Assembly: GCF_900316895.1 (NCBI RefSeq)
Contig: NZ_ONER01000013.1
Location: forward strand, 1 to 25,154
Length of the DNA stretch: 25,154 bases
Source of the DNA: an uncultured Methanobrevibacter sp.
GTDB lineage: Archaea; Methanobacteriota; Methanobacteria; Methanobacteriales; Methanobacteriaceae
Direction: 5' to 3'
Shown one piece after another: positions 16,236 through 23,869 of the stretch. A program made the position numbers and the translations under genes. Under the pieces are notes generated by a model. It searched no databases, was not told the origin of the DNA, and was given only the letters and a program-made list of their open reading frames with translations. Each line of letters begins with the position of its first letter. Positions within the stretch are counted from its first letter, which is position 1.

Positions 16236-16272
16236 GGAATTCTCAGAAATTGAGGATTTCAACTTTATTTTT
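16236..16272 (+). terminator. Hairpin and T-tract after the CPBP gene
   Basis: A 10-bp stem with two G-T pairs joins 16236-16245 (GGAATTCTCA) to 16251-16260 (TGAGGATTTC) around GAAAT, followed by ACTTTATTTTTTT. It also lies just upstream of the iorA promoter, so an operator role cannot be excluded. Confidence 0.5.
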
Positions 16273-16289
16273 TTAATTTTTTGAAAAAT

Positions 16290-16299
16290 ACTTATACTT
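16290..16299 (+). promoter_or_regulatory. Candidate TATA box of the iorAB operon
   Basis: ACTTATACTT preceded by GAAAAAT predicts a start near 16320 and a leader of about 30 bases carrying the GAGG ribosome site at 16338-16341. An alternative AT-rich box lies at 16308-16318. Confidence 0.4.
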
Positions 16300-16349
16300 T
16301 GAATTATTATATTATATATGTATTAACGATAATATTTGAGGAAATCATA

Positions 16350-18242
16350 ATGAATTTAAAAGAATTAGTTACAGGAGAATCAGGTGAAAAACAGTTTTTG
16401 CTTGGAAATGAAGCTGCCGTTAGAGGAGTAATAGAGGCAGGAGTTTCCATTGCAGCTACATATCCTGGAACTCCTTCATCAGAAATTGGAAATGTATTGT
16501 CAGTATTGGCCAAGGATGCCAATATTTATTTTGAGTTTTCCACCAATGAAAAAGTTGCCATGGAGGTTGCAGCCACTGCAGCAGCTTCAGGATTGAGATC
16601 TTTCACTTTCATGAAGCATGTGGGTATGAATGTTGCGGCAGACTCATTCATGACTACAGCATATTCTGGGGTAACCGGTGGAATGGTAATTCTGTCTGCA
16701 GATGACCCGTCACTCTTTTCATCTCAAAACGAACAGGATACTCGTAACTATGCAAGAATAGCTAATGTACCTGTTTTGGAACCGTCAAACTGTCAGGAAG
16801 TTAAGGACATGGTCAAATACGCATTTGACTTATCAGAACAGTTCGGTTTGCCTGTAATTGTCAGAACCACTACCCGTGTTTCCCACATGAGAGGAGTGGT
16901 CGAGTTTGGAGATGTTAATGATAACTCATCAAACAATGATAATCATTGGAAGAGAGGTCACTTCAACAAGGATCCGTCAAAATATGTTCCTGTTCCTGCA
17001 TTTGCAGGGGACATGCATGTCAGATTATGGGATAAAATTAAAAAAATCGAAGGAATCTCTAATAGAAGTGAATTCAATCATGAAATCAATTTTTCCGATG
17101 AAAGGGTATATGGATTGATAGCTTCAAGCAGTGCATATAACTATGCTCATGACATTGTAAAATTCAATGATTTGGATATCAACATATTGAAATTAGGATT
17201 TTCCTATCCTTTCCCACAGGATAAGGTTGTTGAATTCCTGGAGGATTTGGATGAGGTTTTCATAGTTGAAGAGGTTGATCCGATTATTGAAAGGGATGTG
17301 CTTGCCGCAATCGGTGCCAAAAACCTTGATGTAATTGTCCATGGTAAACTGGATGGAACATTCCCTCTTTATCATGAGTTCAACTCCGATATCGTTGCAC
17401 AAGGTTTGGACAAGGTTTTAAACTTCAATGAAAAGACAACAGTCACTTATTCTTCAAGCTTGGAGGAACTGCAGGAAAATATCCCTTCAAGAGCTCCTGT
17501 ATTGTGTGCAGGATGTCCTCACAGGGCAATGTATTATGGAATAAACCTTGCAATTGAAGAATTGGGTCTAAAACCTGAAGATGTTATTTTCGCATCAGAC
17601 ATTGGATGTTACACTTTAGGAATCAATCCTCCATACAATGCCGCTGATTACCTGTTGTCAATGGGTTCAAGCGTGGGGGACGGTTGCGGATTTTCAGTTT
17701 CAACCGACCAGAAGGTGGCAAGCTTCATTGGAGACTCCACATTTTTCCACAGTGGCGTTTCACCTCTGATAAATGCAGTCCACAACAAGCATAATTTTGT
17801 TCTGACAGTTCTTGACAATAGGATTACCGCAATGACCGGAGGTCAGCCTAACCCTGGAATTCCTGTTGACGGAATGGGCGATGAAGCTCCTGAGGTATCA
17901 ATCCGTAAACTTGCATTGGCTTGCGGATGCGATTATGTGCGTGTAATAAATCCATTCAATCTTGAACAGGTTGTTAAAACTTATAAAGAGGCATTTGAAA
18001 GAAACGATACTGCTGTAATCATATCAAAAGCTCCATGTACATTAATCAAAGGATTGACTAAAAAGCCACCGGTCAACTTTGTAGAAGGAAACTGCAATTA
18101 CTGTGACAAATGTGTAAGCGAACTGGCCTGTCCGGCCATATCCAAAGTTGATGGTAAGATTACAATAGATAAGGCACAATGTGATGGATGTAATGTATGT
18201 ATACAGGTCTGTAAGTATGGTGCTCTAGAGGCAGGTAGGTGA
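16350..18242 (+). CDS. iorA: Indolepyruvate:ferredoxin oxidoreductase, alpha subunit
   Basis: A 630-residue TPP enzyme. The N-terminal pyrimidine-binding domain has AATYPGTPSSEIG and MKHVGMNVAADSFM; a middle domain follows; the TPP/PP-binding domain has ASDIGCYTLG and GDSTFFHSGVSPL followed by LDNRITAMTGGQPNPG. The end carries two [4Fe-4S] motifs, CNYCDKC...C (last spacing CX5C) and CDGCNVCIQVC. With IorB it interconverts aryl-2-oxoacids (indolepyruvate, phenylpyruvate, hydroxyphenylpyruvate) and arylacetyl-CoA plus reduced ferredoxin. In methanogens it is thought to work mainly toward aromatic amino acid synthesis from arylacetates. The ATG at 16350 has GAGG eight bases ahead; a TTG at 16281 in the same frame would add 23 hydrophobic residues encoded by the promoter region and is rejected. 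iorB follows after four bases. Confidence 0.95.
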   Translation: MNLKELVTGESGEKQFLLGNEAAVRGVIEAGVSIAATYPGTPSSEIGNVLSVLAKDANIYFEFSTNEKVAMEVAATAAASGLRSFTFMKHVGMNVAADSFMTTAYSGVTGGMVILSADDPSLFSSQNEQDTRNYARIANVPVLEPSNCQEVKDMVKYAFDLSEQFGLPVIVRTTTRVSHMRGVVEFGDVNDNSSNNDNHWKRGHFNKDPSKYVPVPAFAGDMHVRLWDKIKKIEGISNRSEFNHEINFSDERVYGLIASSSAYNYAHDIVKFNDLDINILKLGFSYPFPQDKVVEFLEDLDEVFIVEEVDPIIERDVLAAIGAKNLDVIVHGKLDGTFPLYHEFNSDIVAQGLDKVLNFNEKTTVTYSSSLEELQENIPSRAPVLCAGCPHRAMYYGINLAIEELGLKPEDVIFASDIGCYTLGINPPYNAADYLLSMGSSVGDGCGFSVSTDQKVASFIGDSTFFHSGVSPLINAVHNKHNFVLTVLDNRITAMTGGQPNPGIPVDGMGDEAPEVSIRKLALACGCDYVRVINPFNLEQVVKTYKEAFERNDTAVIISKAPCTLIKGLTKKPPVNFVEGNCNYCDKCVSELACPAISKVDGKITIDKAQCDGCNVCIQVCKYGALEAGR

Positions 18243-18246
18243 TATT

Positions 18247-18831
18247 ATGGATAATCATTATTGTATTTATATTTGCGGTGTAGGAGGTCAGGGAATCATC
18301 AAGACCTCAACAATCATCGGTGAAGCTGCAATGAACCAAGGTTTGGATGTGGTCATGAGTGAGATTCACGGAATGTCTCAAAGGGGAGGTTCTGTATCTA
18401 CCGAGCTTAAGATTGGAGGATACAATTCATCAATCATACCTAATCAGGCTGCTGACATGTTGCTTTCCTTTGAACCTGTTGAAACAATAAGGGGACTTGA
18501 CAAGGTAAACTCAGAAACTAAAATAGTTTACAATACTCATCCGATAATTCCTTCTTCAACAGACAAGGAATACCCAAGTGTTGACGGTATAACCAAAACC
18601 TTAAAAGAAAACTTTAAGCATGTGCTTCCGATTGATGGAACAAGATTGGCTATTGAGGCCGGAAGTGTTTTATCATTGAATATGGTTCTTTTAGGGGCAG
18701 TCACTGCTGATGACAAGTTTCCACTTACAAAAGAATCAGTCATTGATGCAATGAAAAATAACCTGAAACCTAAATTCCATGAAATGAATTTAAAAGCAAT
18801 TGAAAGTGGGTATCAATCCATCAAAGGTTAA
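18247..18831 (+). CDS. iorB: Indolepyruvate:ferredoxin oxidoreductase, beta subunit
   Basis: A 194-residue gamma-type domain of the 2-oxoacid:ferredoxin oxidoreductase family. It has ICGVGGQGIIKTSTIIGEA at the N-terminus and the signature SEIHGMSQRGGSVSTE, which contacts the TPP/CoA site of the partner. Length and order after iorA are standard for archaeal IOR. AGGTGAT at the iorA stop lies three to four bases from the ATG, so translation is coupled. The complex is cytoplasmic and uses ferredoxin. Confidence 0.95.
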   Translation: MDNHYCIYICGVGGQGIIKTSTIIGEAAMNQGLDVVMSEIHGMSQRGGSVSTELKIGGYNSSIIPNQAADMLLSFEPVETIRGLDKVNSETKIVYNTHPIIPSSTDKEYPSVDGITKTLKENFKHVLPIDGTRLAIEAGSVLSLNMVLLGAVTADDKFPLTKESVIDAMKNNLKPKFHEMNLKAIESGYQSIKG

Positions 18832-18885
18832 CTTATAAATAGTATTTATATCAAATTATTAATTAGTTAAAACAGTTGTGGTATT

Positions 18886-19164
18886 ATGGCTTACAAAATT
18901 GACAATGCTATTGTAAAAAAAGATAGGAACGGCAGAATAACATTAATCGATCCGGAAAACGTTTTTGAAGATGAAGATGCATTCATTGCAATTAAAAGTG
19001 ATGATTTAATCACAATTCAGCTTTTAATCAATGGTATCTTAAAAAATGATTTCCAAAACTGGAGAGAATTGGGAACCATTCCTGAAAACGAACCATTAAA
19101 AAGCCTTTTCGTACGTTTAGGTTATTCAAAAGAAGATATATCTAAATTATTAAAAGAATTTTAG
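18886..19164 (+). CDS. Small conserved-looking protein of unknown function
   Basis: A 92-residue soluble protein that I do not recognise. It begins with a short basic beta-like segment (AIVKKDRNGRITLID), passes through an acidic stretch (NVFEDEDAF) and ends in a helical region with LVRLGYSKEDISKLLKEF-like amphipathic periodicity. There are no cysteines and no membrane segment. It follows iorB by 54 bases that contain two TATA-like boxes (18831-18842 and 18843-18851), so it may have its own promoter as well as read-through from iorAB. The ribosome site is weak (TGTGGT). The codon pattern and the clean ATG-to-TAG frame between two TATA and terminator signals support a real gene. Confidence 0.7.
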   Translation: MAYKIDNAIVKKDRNGRITLIDPENVFEDEDAFIAIKSDDLITIQLLINGILKNDFQNWRELGTIPENEPLKSLFVRLGYSKEDISKLLKEF

Positions 19165-19200
19165 ATATTTTTTCTTAACTATTTTTTTAAAAAATAAGAG

Positions 19201-19224
19201 TAGAAAAGAAGTTAATCTTTTCTA
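19201..19224. terminator. Terminator palindrome between convergent genes
   Basis: TAGAAAAGA (19201-19209) and TCTTTTCTA (19216-19224) are exact reverse complements around AGTTAA. The right arm contains the TAG stop of the ACT-domain gene (19222-19224, minus). T-tracts flank it on both strands, at 19184-19190 on plus and opposite 19191-19196 on minus. Confidence 0.7.
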
Positions 19225-19653
19225 TAAATCTTTGATGTCTTCAGCATCCAGTATTTTAACGTTGCTTTCATTTAAAGCAGCAACCGCTTTTTCCATATTT
19301 TCCAATCTCATAACGACAATGGCCTCGTCGGTTTTGCTGCTTACAAAAGCGTAAAGGTATTCCAGATTAATGCCTTTTTCGTCAAAAACAGCTAAAGTTG
19401 AGTTTAGTCCGTTAGGTTCATCAGGCACTGCCAAAATGATGACTTCATTTTCTTTCACGATAAATCCATCTTTTTCAAGAGCGGCTATTGCCTTTTCATT
19501 ATCAGATACAATCAATCTTAAAATTCCGTATTTTGTTGTATCCGCTATGGATAATGCACGAATGTTAATGTTTTCTTTAGCTAATGTGTCGATAGCTTTT
19601 TTAATTCTTCCTTCTTTGTTTTCGACAAAAACTGATACTTGTTTAACTGCCAT
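19222..19653 (-). CDS. Tandem ACT-domain protein
   Basis: A 143-residue protein of two ACT domains, about residues 4-70 and 73-140. The first opens with KQVSVFVENKEGRIKKAIDT and the second with LNSTLAVFDEKGINLEYLYA, the ligand-loop motifs of ACT domains. No catalytic domain is attached. Such proteins are often encoded next to phenylacetate-CoA ligases and probably sense an aromatic or branched amino acid. It follows the ligase by eight bases, with AGGTGAT directly before its ATG, so it is probably its regulatory partner. This function is inferred from context. Confidence 0.85.
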   Translation of the reverse strand: MAVKQVSVFVENKEGRIKKAIDTLAKENINIRALSIADTTKYGILRLIVSDNEKAIAALEKDGFIVKENEVIILAVPDEPNGLNSTLAVFDEKGINLEYLYAFVSSKTDEAIVVMRLENMEKAVAALNESNVKILDAEDIKDL

Positions 19654-19661
19654 TTTATCAC

Positions 19662-20963
19662 CTATTCAAAATTCCTTTCATCTATTACACGAACAGCTTT
19701 ACCTTCACTTCTTGGAAGTGATTCCGGTTCGACAATACTTACGTCCACTCTAAGTCCTGTTTCTGATCTGATGGATGCCTGTATTTGTTTTTCTACTCTT
19801 TCCATTTCTTTCATTTCATCTGAGAATAACTCTTTTGTAGCTTCAACCTTAACTTCCACTTCATCTAAAATGTCAGGTCTTGTTACATGAATCATGTAGT
19901 TAGGACTTGCTCCTGATACTTTAAGCAATGCCTTTTCGATTTGTGATGGGAAAACCATAACTCCTTTGATTTTCAACATATCGTCGCTTCTGCCGGTGAT
20001 TCTTGTCATTCTGACGGTTGTTCTCCCACATTCACATTTGTCTGCAATAAGTGAAGTGAGGTCTTTTGTCCTGAATCTTAAGATAGGCATTCCGGTTTTG
20101 GTTAGGGAAGTCAATACCAATTCCCCTTTTTCACCATAATCTAAGGTTTCACCAGTTTCTGAATTGATGATTTCAGGATAGAAATGGTCGTCCTGGATAT
20201 GCATTCCGTTTTGGCAATCGCATTCCTGAGCAACTCCAGGTCCCATTACTTCTGTTAGACCATAGATGTTGTGGGTTTTGATTCCTAAGGATTCTTCAAT
20301 TCTTTTCCTCATTTCATTGGTCCACATTTCAGCTCCGTGGATTCCTGCTTTTAGATTGATGTCTTCTAATGCAATTCCTGCTTTTTCTCTTGATTCACCA
20401 AGATACATTGCATATGAAGGGGTACATGTTAAGATTTCACTTTGGAAATCGACCATAGTGTCAAGTTGCCTTTGGGTGTTTCCAGCGGAAATTGGAATTG
20501 TAATTGCTCCCATTCTGTTTCCACCGTGGTGGATACCGAATCCTCCTGTGAATAATCCGTATCCGTATGCATTTTGAATAATATACTCTTTTTCTGCACC
20601 AGCCATTTTAAGTCCGCGTGCAATGCATTCTCCCCAAATGTCTAGGTCATTTTGAGTGTATGCGGTAACTGTTGGTTTTCCGGTTGTTCCAGAAGATGCA
20701 TGAACCTCTACAATTTCTTCACGAGGAACTGCGAGCAATCCTAAAGGATAAGCTTGCCTCAAATCGCTTTTGGTTGTAAATGGAATTTTTTCAATGTCCT
20801 TCAATGTCTTTATGTCTTCAGGTTTCAATCCAATTTCATCGAATCGTTTCTTATAGAACTCCACATTTTCATATGCGAGCTTCACGGTCTTCTGCAGTCT
20901 TTCGAGTTGAATCTTTTCTTTTTCTTCTTTTTCCATACATTCGGCTTTTTCATCCCAAAACAT
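19662..20963 (-). CDS. paaK: Phenylacetate--CoA ligase (arylacetate-CoA ligase)
   Basis: A 433-residue acyl-adenylate-forming enzyme. It has PaaK hallmarks: the AMP-binding P-loop ASSGTTGKPTVTAYT, NAYGYGLFTGGFGIHHGG, NIYGLTEVMGPGVAQEC, the hinge region ITGRSDDMLKIKGVMVFPSQ and the C-terminal RSEGKAVRVID. It activates phenylacetate or indoleacetate to the CoA thioester with ATP. Facing the iorAB operon, the product would be the substrate for reductive carboxylation to arylpyruvate. In the reverse sense it could form ATP-linked acids, as ADP-forming enzymes do, but PaaK is AMP-forming, which favours the assimilatory direction. Co-transcribed with the ACT gene; the divergent 228-base gap to the TPR gene is AT-rich with promoter-like sequence only. 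Confidence 0.93.
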   Translation of the reverse strand: MFWDEKAECMEKEEKEKIQLERLQKTVKLAYENVEFYKKRFDEIGLKPEDIKTLKDIEKIPFTTKSDLRQAYPLGLLAVPREEIVEVHASSGTTGKPTVTAYTQNDLDIWGECIARGLKMAGAEKEYIIQNAYGYGLFTGGFGIHHGGNRMGAITIPISAGNTQRQLDTMVDFQSEILTCTPSYAMYLGESREKAGIALEDINLKAGIHGAEMWTNEMRKRIEESLGIKTHNIYGLTEVMGPGVAQECDCQNGMHIQDDHFYPEIINSETGETLDYGEKGELVLTSLTKTGMPILRFRTKDLTSLIADKCECGRTTVRMTRITGRSDDMLKIKGVMVFPSQIEKALLKVSGASPNYMIHVTRPDILDEVEVKVEATKELFSDEMKEMERVEKQIQASIRSETGLRVDVSIVEPESLPRSEGKAVRVIDERNFE

Positions 20964-21191
20964 GATATCCCTATTTGATTAATTTTTCTAATGTGTTTAA
21001 TTATGTAACTTATTGAATATATAATTTTAGACAACTGTTTAATTTTCTGATTTTAATATTAATTAATTTTTAACGAGGTTGATAAAATATTGATTTATAT
21101 GCGTTAAATTACAAAATAACTTCAATTTTTACTTTATTTTGCCTTACAAGTATTTATATTAGTTTTTTATAAGCTTTACATGGTGATAAAT

Positions 21192-21989
21192 TTGAATTTA
21201 GAAATTGAAAAGGCTAAAAATGAATATGATGAGAAAAATTATGAAATGGCATTGGAAATATTGGACGGCATTGAAGATGAAGGGGAGTATCAAAAACTTG
21301 CAGCTCTTATTAGAATTGCCAGTCTGATGGCATTAAAGCGTTATGATGAATCTTTAAACATCATTGATTCAAGCATTGAAGAATATCCATATAGCGAGTT
21401 TCTGTGGTCCAGAAAGGTTGAATGCCAGTATTTCAAGGGGGATGAGAAGGATGCCGCCAAATCCCTGGAGGAGCTTGAACGCATTGTCAATAAGGATGAT
21501 AAGCATAGTCTTGTTTTTCTTGCTGAGGAGTTTGAACTTCTCAACAATCACGAAAAGGCTTTGAAATATTGTGATATGGCTTTGGACATTGATAGGGATT
21601 TTACTGATGCGGTTCGCCAAAAGGCAATGTCTGCGAGTGCTCTTAAGGATTATGATATGATGAGTGACTGTGCGGACAGGCTTTTGGAACTTTATGAGGG
21701 GGAATTTGAAAAATTGGTTCCATTCACATTAAAATTATTCTCCGGAAGATATAGGGATGCATTGGGCATTGTTGACGGAATGAGTGTCCTTGATAATGCA
21801 CAGGAGGAGATGATGAAGGGGGCCATATACAATTCAATGGTTGAGGATTTAAACATTGAAATCAGGTCTTCTTCTCCAGTTGATATGACAATTGATGAGG
21901 TTTTGGACCTTTTTTTCAGGTATCATTATGATGGAATCGGGCAGGGTGAAATAAAGGGTGTCAGGTATTTAATCACAAAGCAACAATAA
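21192..21989 (+). CDS. TPR-like repeat protein
   Basis: About 265 residues, acidic and almost wholly helical, with tetratricopeptide-like units in the first two thirds: AKNEYDEKNYEMALEILDGI, LMALKRYDESLNIIDSSI, ALKYCDMALDIDRDFTDAV and similar helix pairs. It has no signal peptide or membrane segment. TPR proteins are protein-binding scaffolds; the partner is unknown. The start is ambiguous. GGTGAT (21182-21187) lies four bases before TTG 21192, the same geometry as other genes here. ATG 21180 is also in frame and lies about 25 bases after a TATA box (21151-21160), which would make it leaderless. I chose TTG 21192 with modest confidence. The gene ends just before the inverted repeat preceding the symporter. 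Confidence 0.75.
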   Translation: MNLEIEKAKNEYDEKNYEMALEILDGIEDEGEYQKLAALIRIASLMALKRYDESLNIIDSSIEEYPYSEFLWSRKVECQYFKGDEKDAAKSLEELERIVNKDDKHSLVFLAEEFELLNNHEKALKYCDMALDIDRDFTDAVRQKAMSASALKDYDMMSDCADRLLELYEGEFEKLVPFTLKLFSGRYRDALGIVDGMSVLDNAQEEMMKGAIYNSMVEDLNIEIRSSSPVDMTIDEVLDLFFRYHYDGIGQGEIKGVRYLITKQQ

Positions 21990-22006
21990 TGTACAAAAAA
22001 GTACAT
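21989..22006 (+). promoter_or_regulatory. Inverted repeat ATGTAC-N6-GTACAT upstream of symporter promoter
   Basis: A perfect 6-6-6 inverted repeat with an all-A spacer overlaps the last base of the TPR stop codon and ends about 18 bases before the symporter TATA box. The left arm contains TGTACA, which is the core of the TRP box bound by TrpY in Methanothermobacter (established there; relevance here inferred). The A-spacer could alternatively be the loop of a terminator for the TPR gene, but no T-tract follows on plus. Confidence 0.45.
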
Positions 22007-22023
22007 CAATGTATTATAGTAAG

Positions 22024-22033
22024 CTTTATAAAC
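22024..22033 (+). promoter_or_regulatory. TATA box of the sodium symporter gene
   Basis: CTTTATAAAC preceded by AGTAAG predicts a start near 22053 and a leader of about 43 bases that carries AGAGGT ahead of the ATG at 22096. Confidence 0.55.
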
Positions 22034-22095
22034 ATTAAACATAATAAATTAAAGTGGATATTAAGTTATTTAATATTTTTTAGAGGTAATTAATT

Positions 22096-23706
22096 ATGGA
22101 CGTAATGATTTTAACAATAGTGTTTATAATCTACATATTCGCGCTGGTTTTTGTAGGTTATTACGCATACAAAAAGACTAATTCCTCTGAAGACTTCATG
22201 ATTGCTGGTAAAGATACACATCCATTCATCATGGCAATGAGTTATGGAGCTACTTTTATTTCGACAGCAGCTATTGTTGGTTTTGGAGGGGTTGCTAGTG
22301 AATATGGTATGAGTGTTTTATGGTTGGCATTCTTAAACATTATCATTGGTGTATTTATCGCATTTGTATTTTTAGGAAAAAGAACACGTAGAATGGGGCA
22401 TGCTTTGGAATCCTTGACATTCCCTGAGTTTTTGGGAAAACGTTTTGACTCCAAATTCATCCATTACTTCTCAGGATTGATAATCTTCTGTGCAATGCCT
22501 TTATATGCGGCAGTTGTATTGATCGGTGCTGCAAGATTTCTGGAATCTTCATTGATGATTAATTTCAGTATCGCATTGATGATTCTATCAATCATTATCA
22601 CATTCTATGTGCTGTTCGGTGGAATCCGTGGTGTAATGTATACTGACGCACTTCAGGGAACTATCATGGTAGTTGCAATGGTATTCCTTTTAGTATTTGT
22701 CTACTGGCTGCTTGGAGGAGTCAGCACAGCAAACACCGCATTGACAAACATGGTTAATCTGTATCCTGCTGATGCGCTTGCAACGGGAGGTACGGGCTGG
22801 ACGGCCTTCCCAGAGTTTGGAACACCGTTCTGGTGGTCACTGGTATCATCTACATTGATCGGTGTAGGTATCGGTGTTTTAGCACAGCCTTCACTTATCG
22901 TAAGGTTCATGACAGTTAAATCTGATAAGGAACTGAACAGATCAGTTTTGATTGGAGGAATATTCATTGCAATCATGCCTACAACCGCATATATCGTAGG
23001 ATCCCTTTCTAACGTATACTTCTTTGACAAATTGGGCAAAATCGCTGTTGATGTGGTTGGAGGAAACATCGATAAGGTCATTCCGACTTTCATCACAATG
23101 GCGCTTCCTGAATGGTTTGTGTATATCTTCCTTCTCTCCCTGATTGCGGCTGCGATGTCAACAATATCCTCACAACTGCACACCCAGGGAACTGCATTCG
23201 GTGTGGATATATACGGTACAATAAGGGAAAAATCAAAACAGAAACTCGATCAGGTATCCATCTCAAGGGTGGGTATTCTGATAGCTATCATTCTAGCTTT
23301 GATAATGGCATACGCACTTCCTGGAAGTGTAGTCGCACTCGGTACAAGTCTCTTCTTTGAAATCTGTGCAGCCGCATTCCTGCCTGTATTTTTAGGAGCG
23401 CTTTACTGGAGAGGAATCACAAGGCCTGGAGCTATTGCAGGAATAATTTCCGGAACATTCGTCAGTCTGTTCTGGTTGACATTCGTATTCAAAAAAACTG
23501 CAGTAGGTCTTGGAATATGTAAATTCTTATTAGGTGTGGAAACATTGATTCCTGCAGCACCATGGCCATTCATTGACGTAATGCTGATAGCGGTGCCAGT
23601 TTCTGCAATATTTACAATTGTAGTAAGTTTGCTTACCAAACCTCCGGCACAGGAGGTCGTCGATAAGGCATTTGAAAACATAGGTTCAAAAGGGAGTGAT
23701 GCATAA
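22096..23706 (+). CDS. Sodium:solute symporter (SSS family)
   Basis: A 536-residue membrane protein with about 13 helices of the LeuT-fold SSS family. Family features include the N-terminal VGYYAYKKTNSSEDFMIAGK loop, ATFISTAAIVGFGG in helix 2 (sodium-site region), the GGIRGVMYTDALQGTIM signature, a long QPSLIVRFM loop, and AAAMSTISSQLHTQG in helix 8. The substrate cannot be read; relatives carry proline, pantothenate, acetate and other organic acids. Position beside the arylacetate genes makes an organic or aromatic acid one possibility. It is followed with a one-base overlap by a microprotein gene, a pairing known for some symporters. A TATA box and TGTACA inverted repeat precede it. Confidence 0.92.
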   Translation: MDVMILTIVFIIYIFALVFVGYYAYKKTNSSEDFMIAGKDTHPFIMAMSYGATFISTAAIVGFGGVASEYGMSVLWLAFLNIIIGVFIAFVFLGKRTRRMGHALESLTFPEFLGKRFDSKFIHYFSGLIIFCAMPLYAAVVLIGAARFLESSLMINFSIALMILSIIITFYVLFGGIRGVMYTDALQGTIMVVAMVFLLVFVYWLLGGVSTANTALTNMVNLYPADALATGGTGWTAFPEFGTPFWWSLVSSTLIGVGIGVLAQPSLIVRFMTVKSDKELNRSVLIGGIFIAIMPTTAYIVGSLSNVYFFDKLGKIAVDVVGGNIDKVIPTFITMALPEWFVYIFLLSLIAAAMSTISSQLHTQGTAFGVDIYGTIREKSKQKLDQVSISRVGILIAIILALIMAYALPGSVVALGTSLFFEICAAAFLPVFLGALYWRGITRPGAIAGIISGTFVSLFWLTFVFKKTAVGLGICKFLLGVETLIPAAPWPFIDVMLIAVPVSAIFTIVVSLLTKPPAQEVVDKAFENIGSKGSDA

Positions 23707-23819
23707 TGGGAATTTTAGGAATTGAAGACCCATGGATTTGGGGAGTATACCTTGGAATTATCTTGTCCACACTTCTATGTGTTGGCTATGGTATTGTAAA
23801 CTGGAACAAGGGAGATTAA
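23706..23819 (+). CDS. Symporter small accessory membrane protein (37 residues)
   Basis: An ATG overlapping the symporter stop (TAATG) opens a 37-residue frame: MGILGIEDPWIWGVYLGIIL, then about ten more hydrophobic residues, ending NWNKGD. GGGAGTGAT (23692-23700), five bases ahead, is a good ribosome site. One membrane helix spans about residues 10-31, preceded by an acidic/Trp segment (EDPWIWG) and ended by WNKGD. I recall this pattern from small accessory proteins annotated behind SSS symporters, where they are thought to be a second subunit, as in two-component symporters; I did not search for it. The stop codon lies in the loop of a terminator hairpin, so it closes the operon. Confidence 0.85.
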   Translation: MGILGIEDPWIWGVYLGIILSTLLCVGYGIVNWNKGD

Positions 23820-23842
23820 ATTCTCCTACCTTATCTTTTTTT
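23811..23842 (+). terminator. Terminator hairpin of the symporter operon
   Basis: GGAGA (23811-23815) pairs with TCTCC (23822-23826) around TTAAAT, which contains most of the microprotein stop codon. A T-rich tract at 23831-23842 follows. The tract runs directly into the TATA box of the next gene. Confidence 0.6.
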
Positions 23843-23848
23843 ATATAA
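23840..23848 (+). promoter_or_regulatory. TATA box of the MFS gene, placed for a leaderless transcript
   Basis: TTTATATAA is centred 26 bases before the A of the ATG at 23870, and no ribosome site precedes that ATG (CATTAACG). The geometry predicts transcription starting at the start codon itself. Confidence 0.5.
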
Positions 23849-23869
23849 TTAATTACAAATTCATTAACG

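Noticed and set aside
16236..16260. Inverted repeat as an iorA operator
   Set aside because: Its position after the CPBP stop and the T-tract behind it fit a terminator better; the operator idea is kept only as a note.
16281..16349. Longer iorA start at TTG 16281
   Set aside because: It would add 23 hydrophobic residues read from the promoter and leader; ATG 16350 has a GAGG site and matches the family N-terminus.
22701..23183. 160-residue open frame on minus inside the symporter
   Set aside because: It is a shadow of the SSS coding frame with no ribosome site or recognisable domain.
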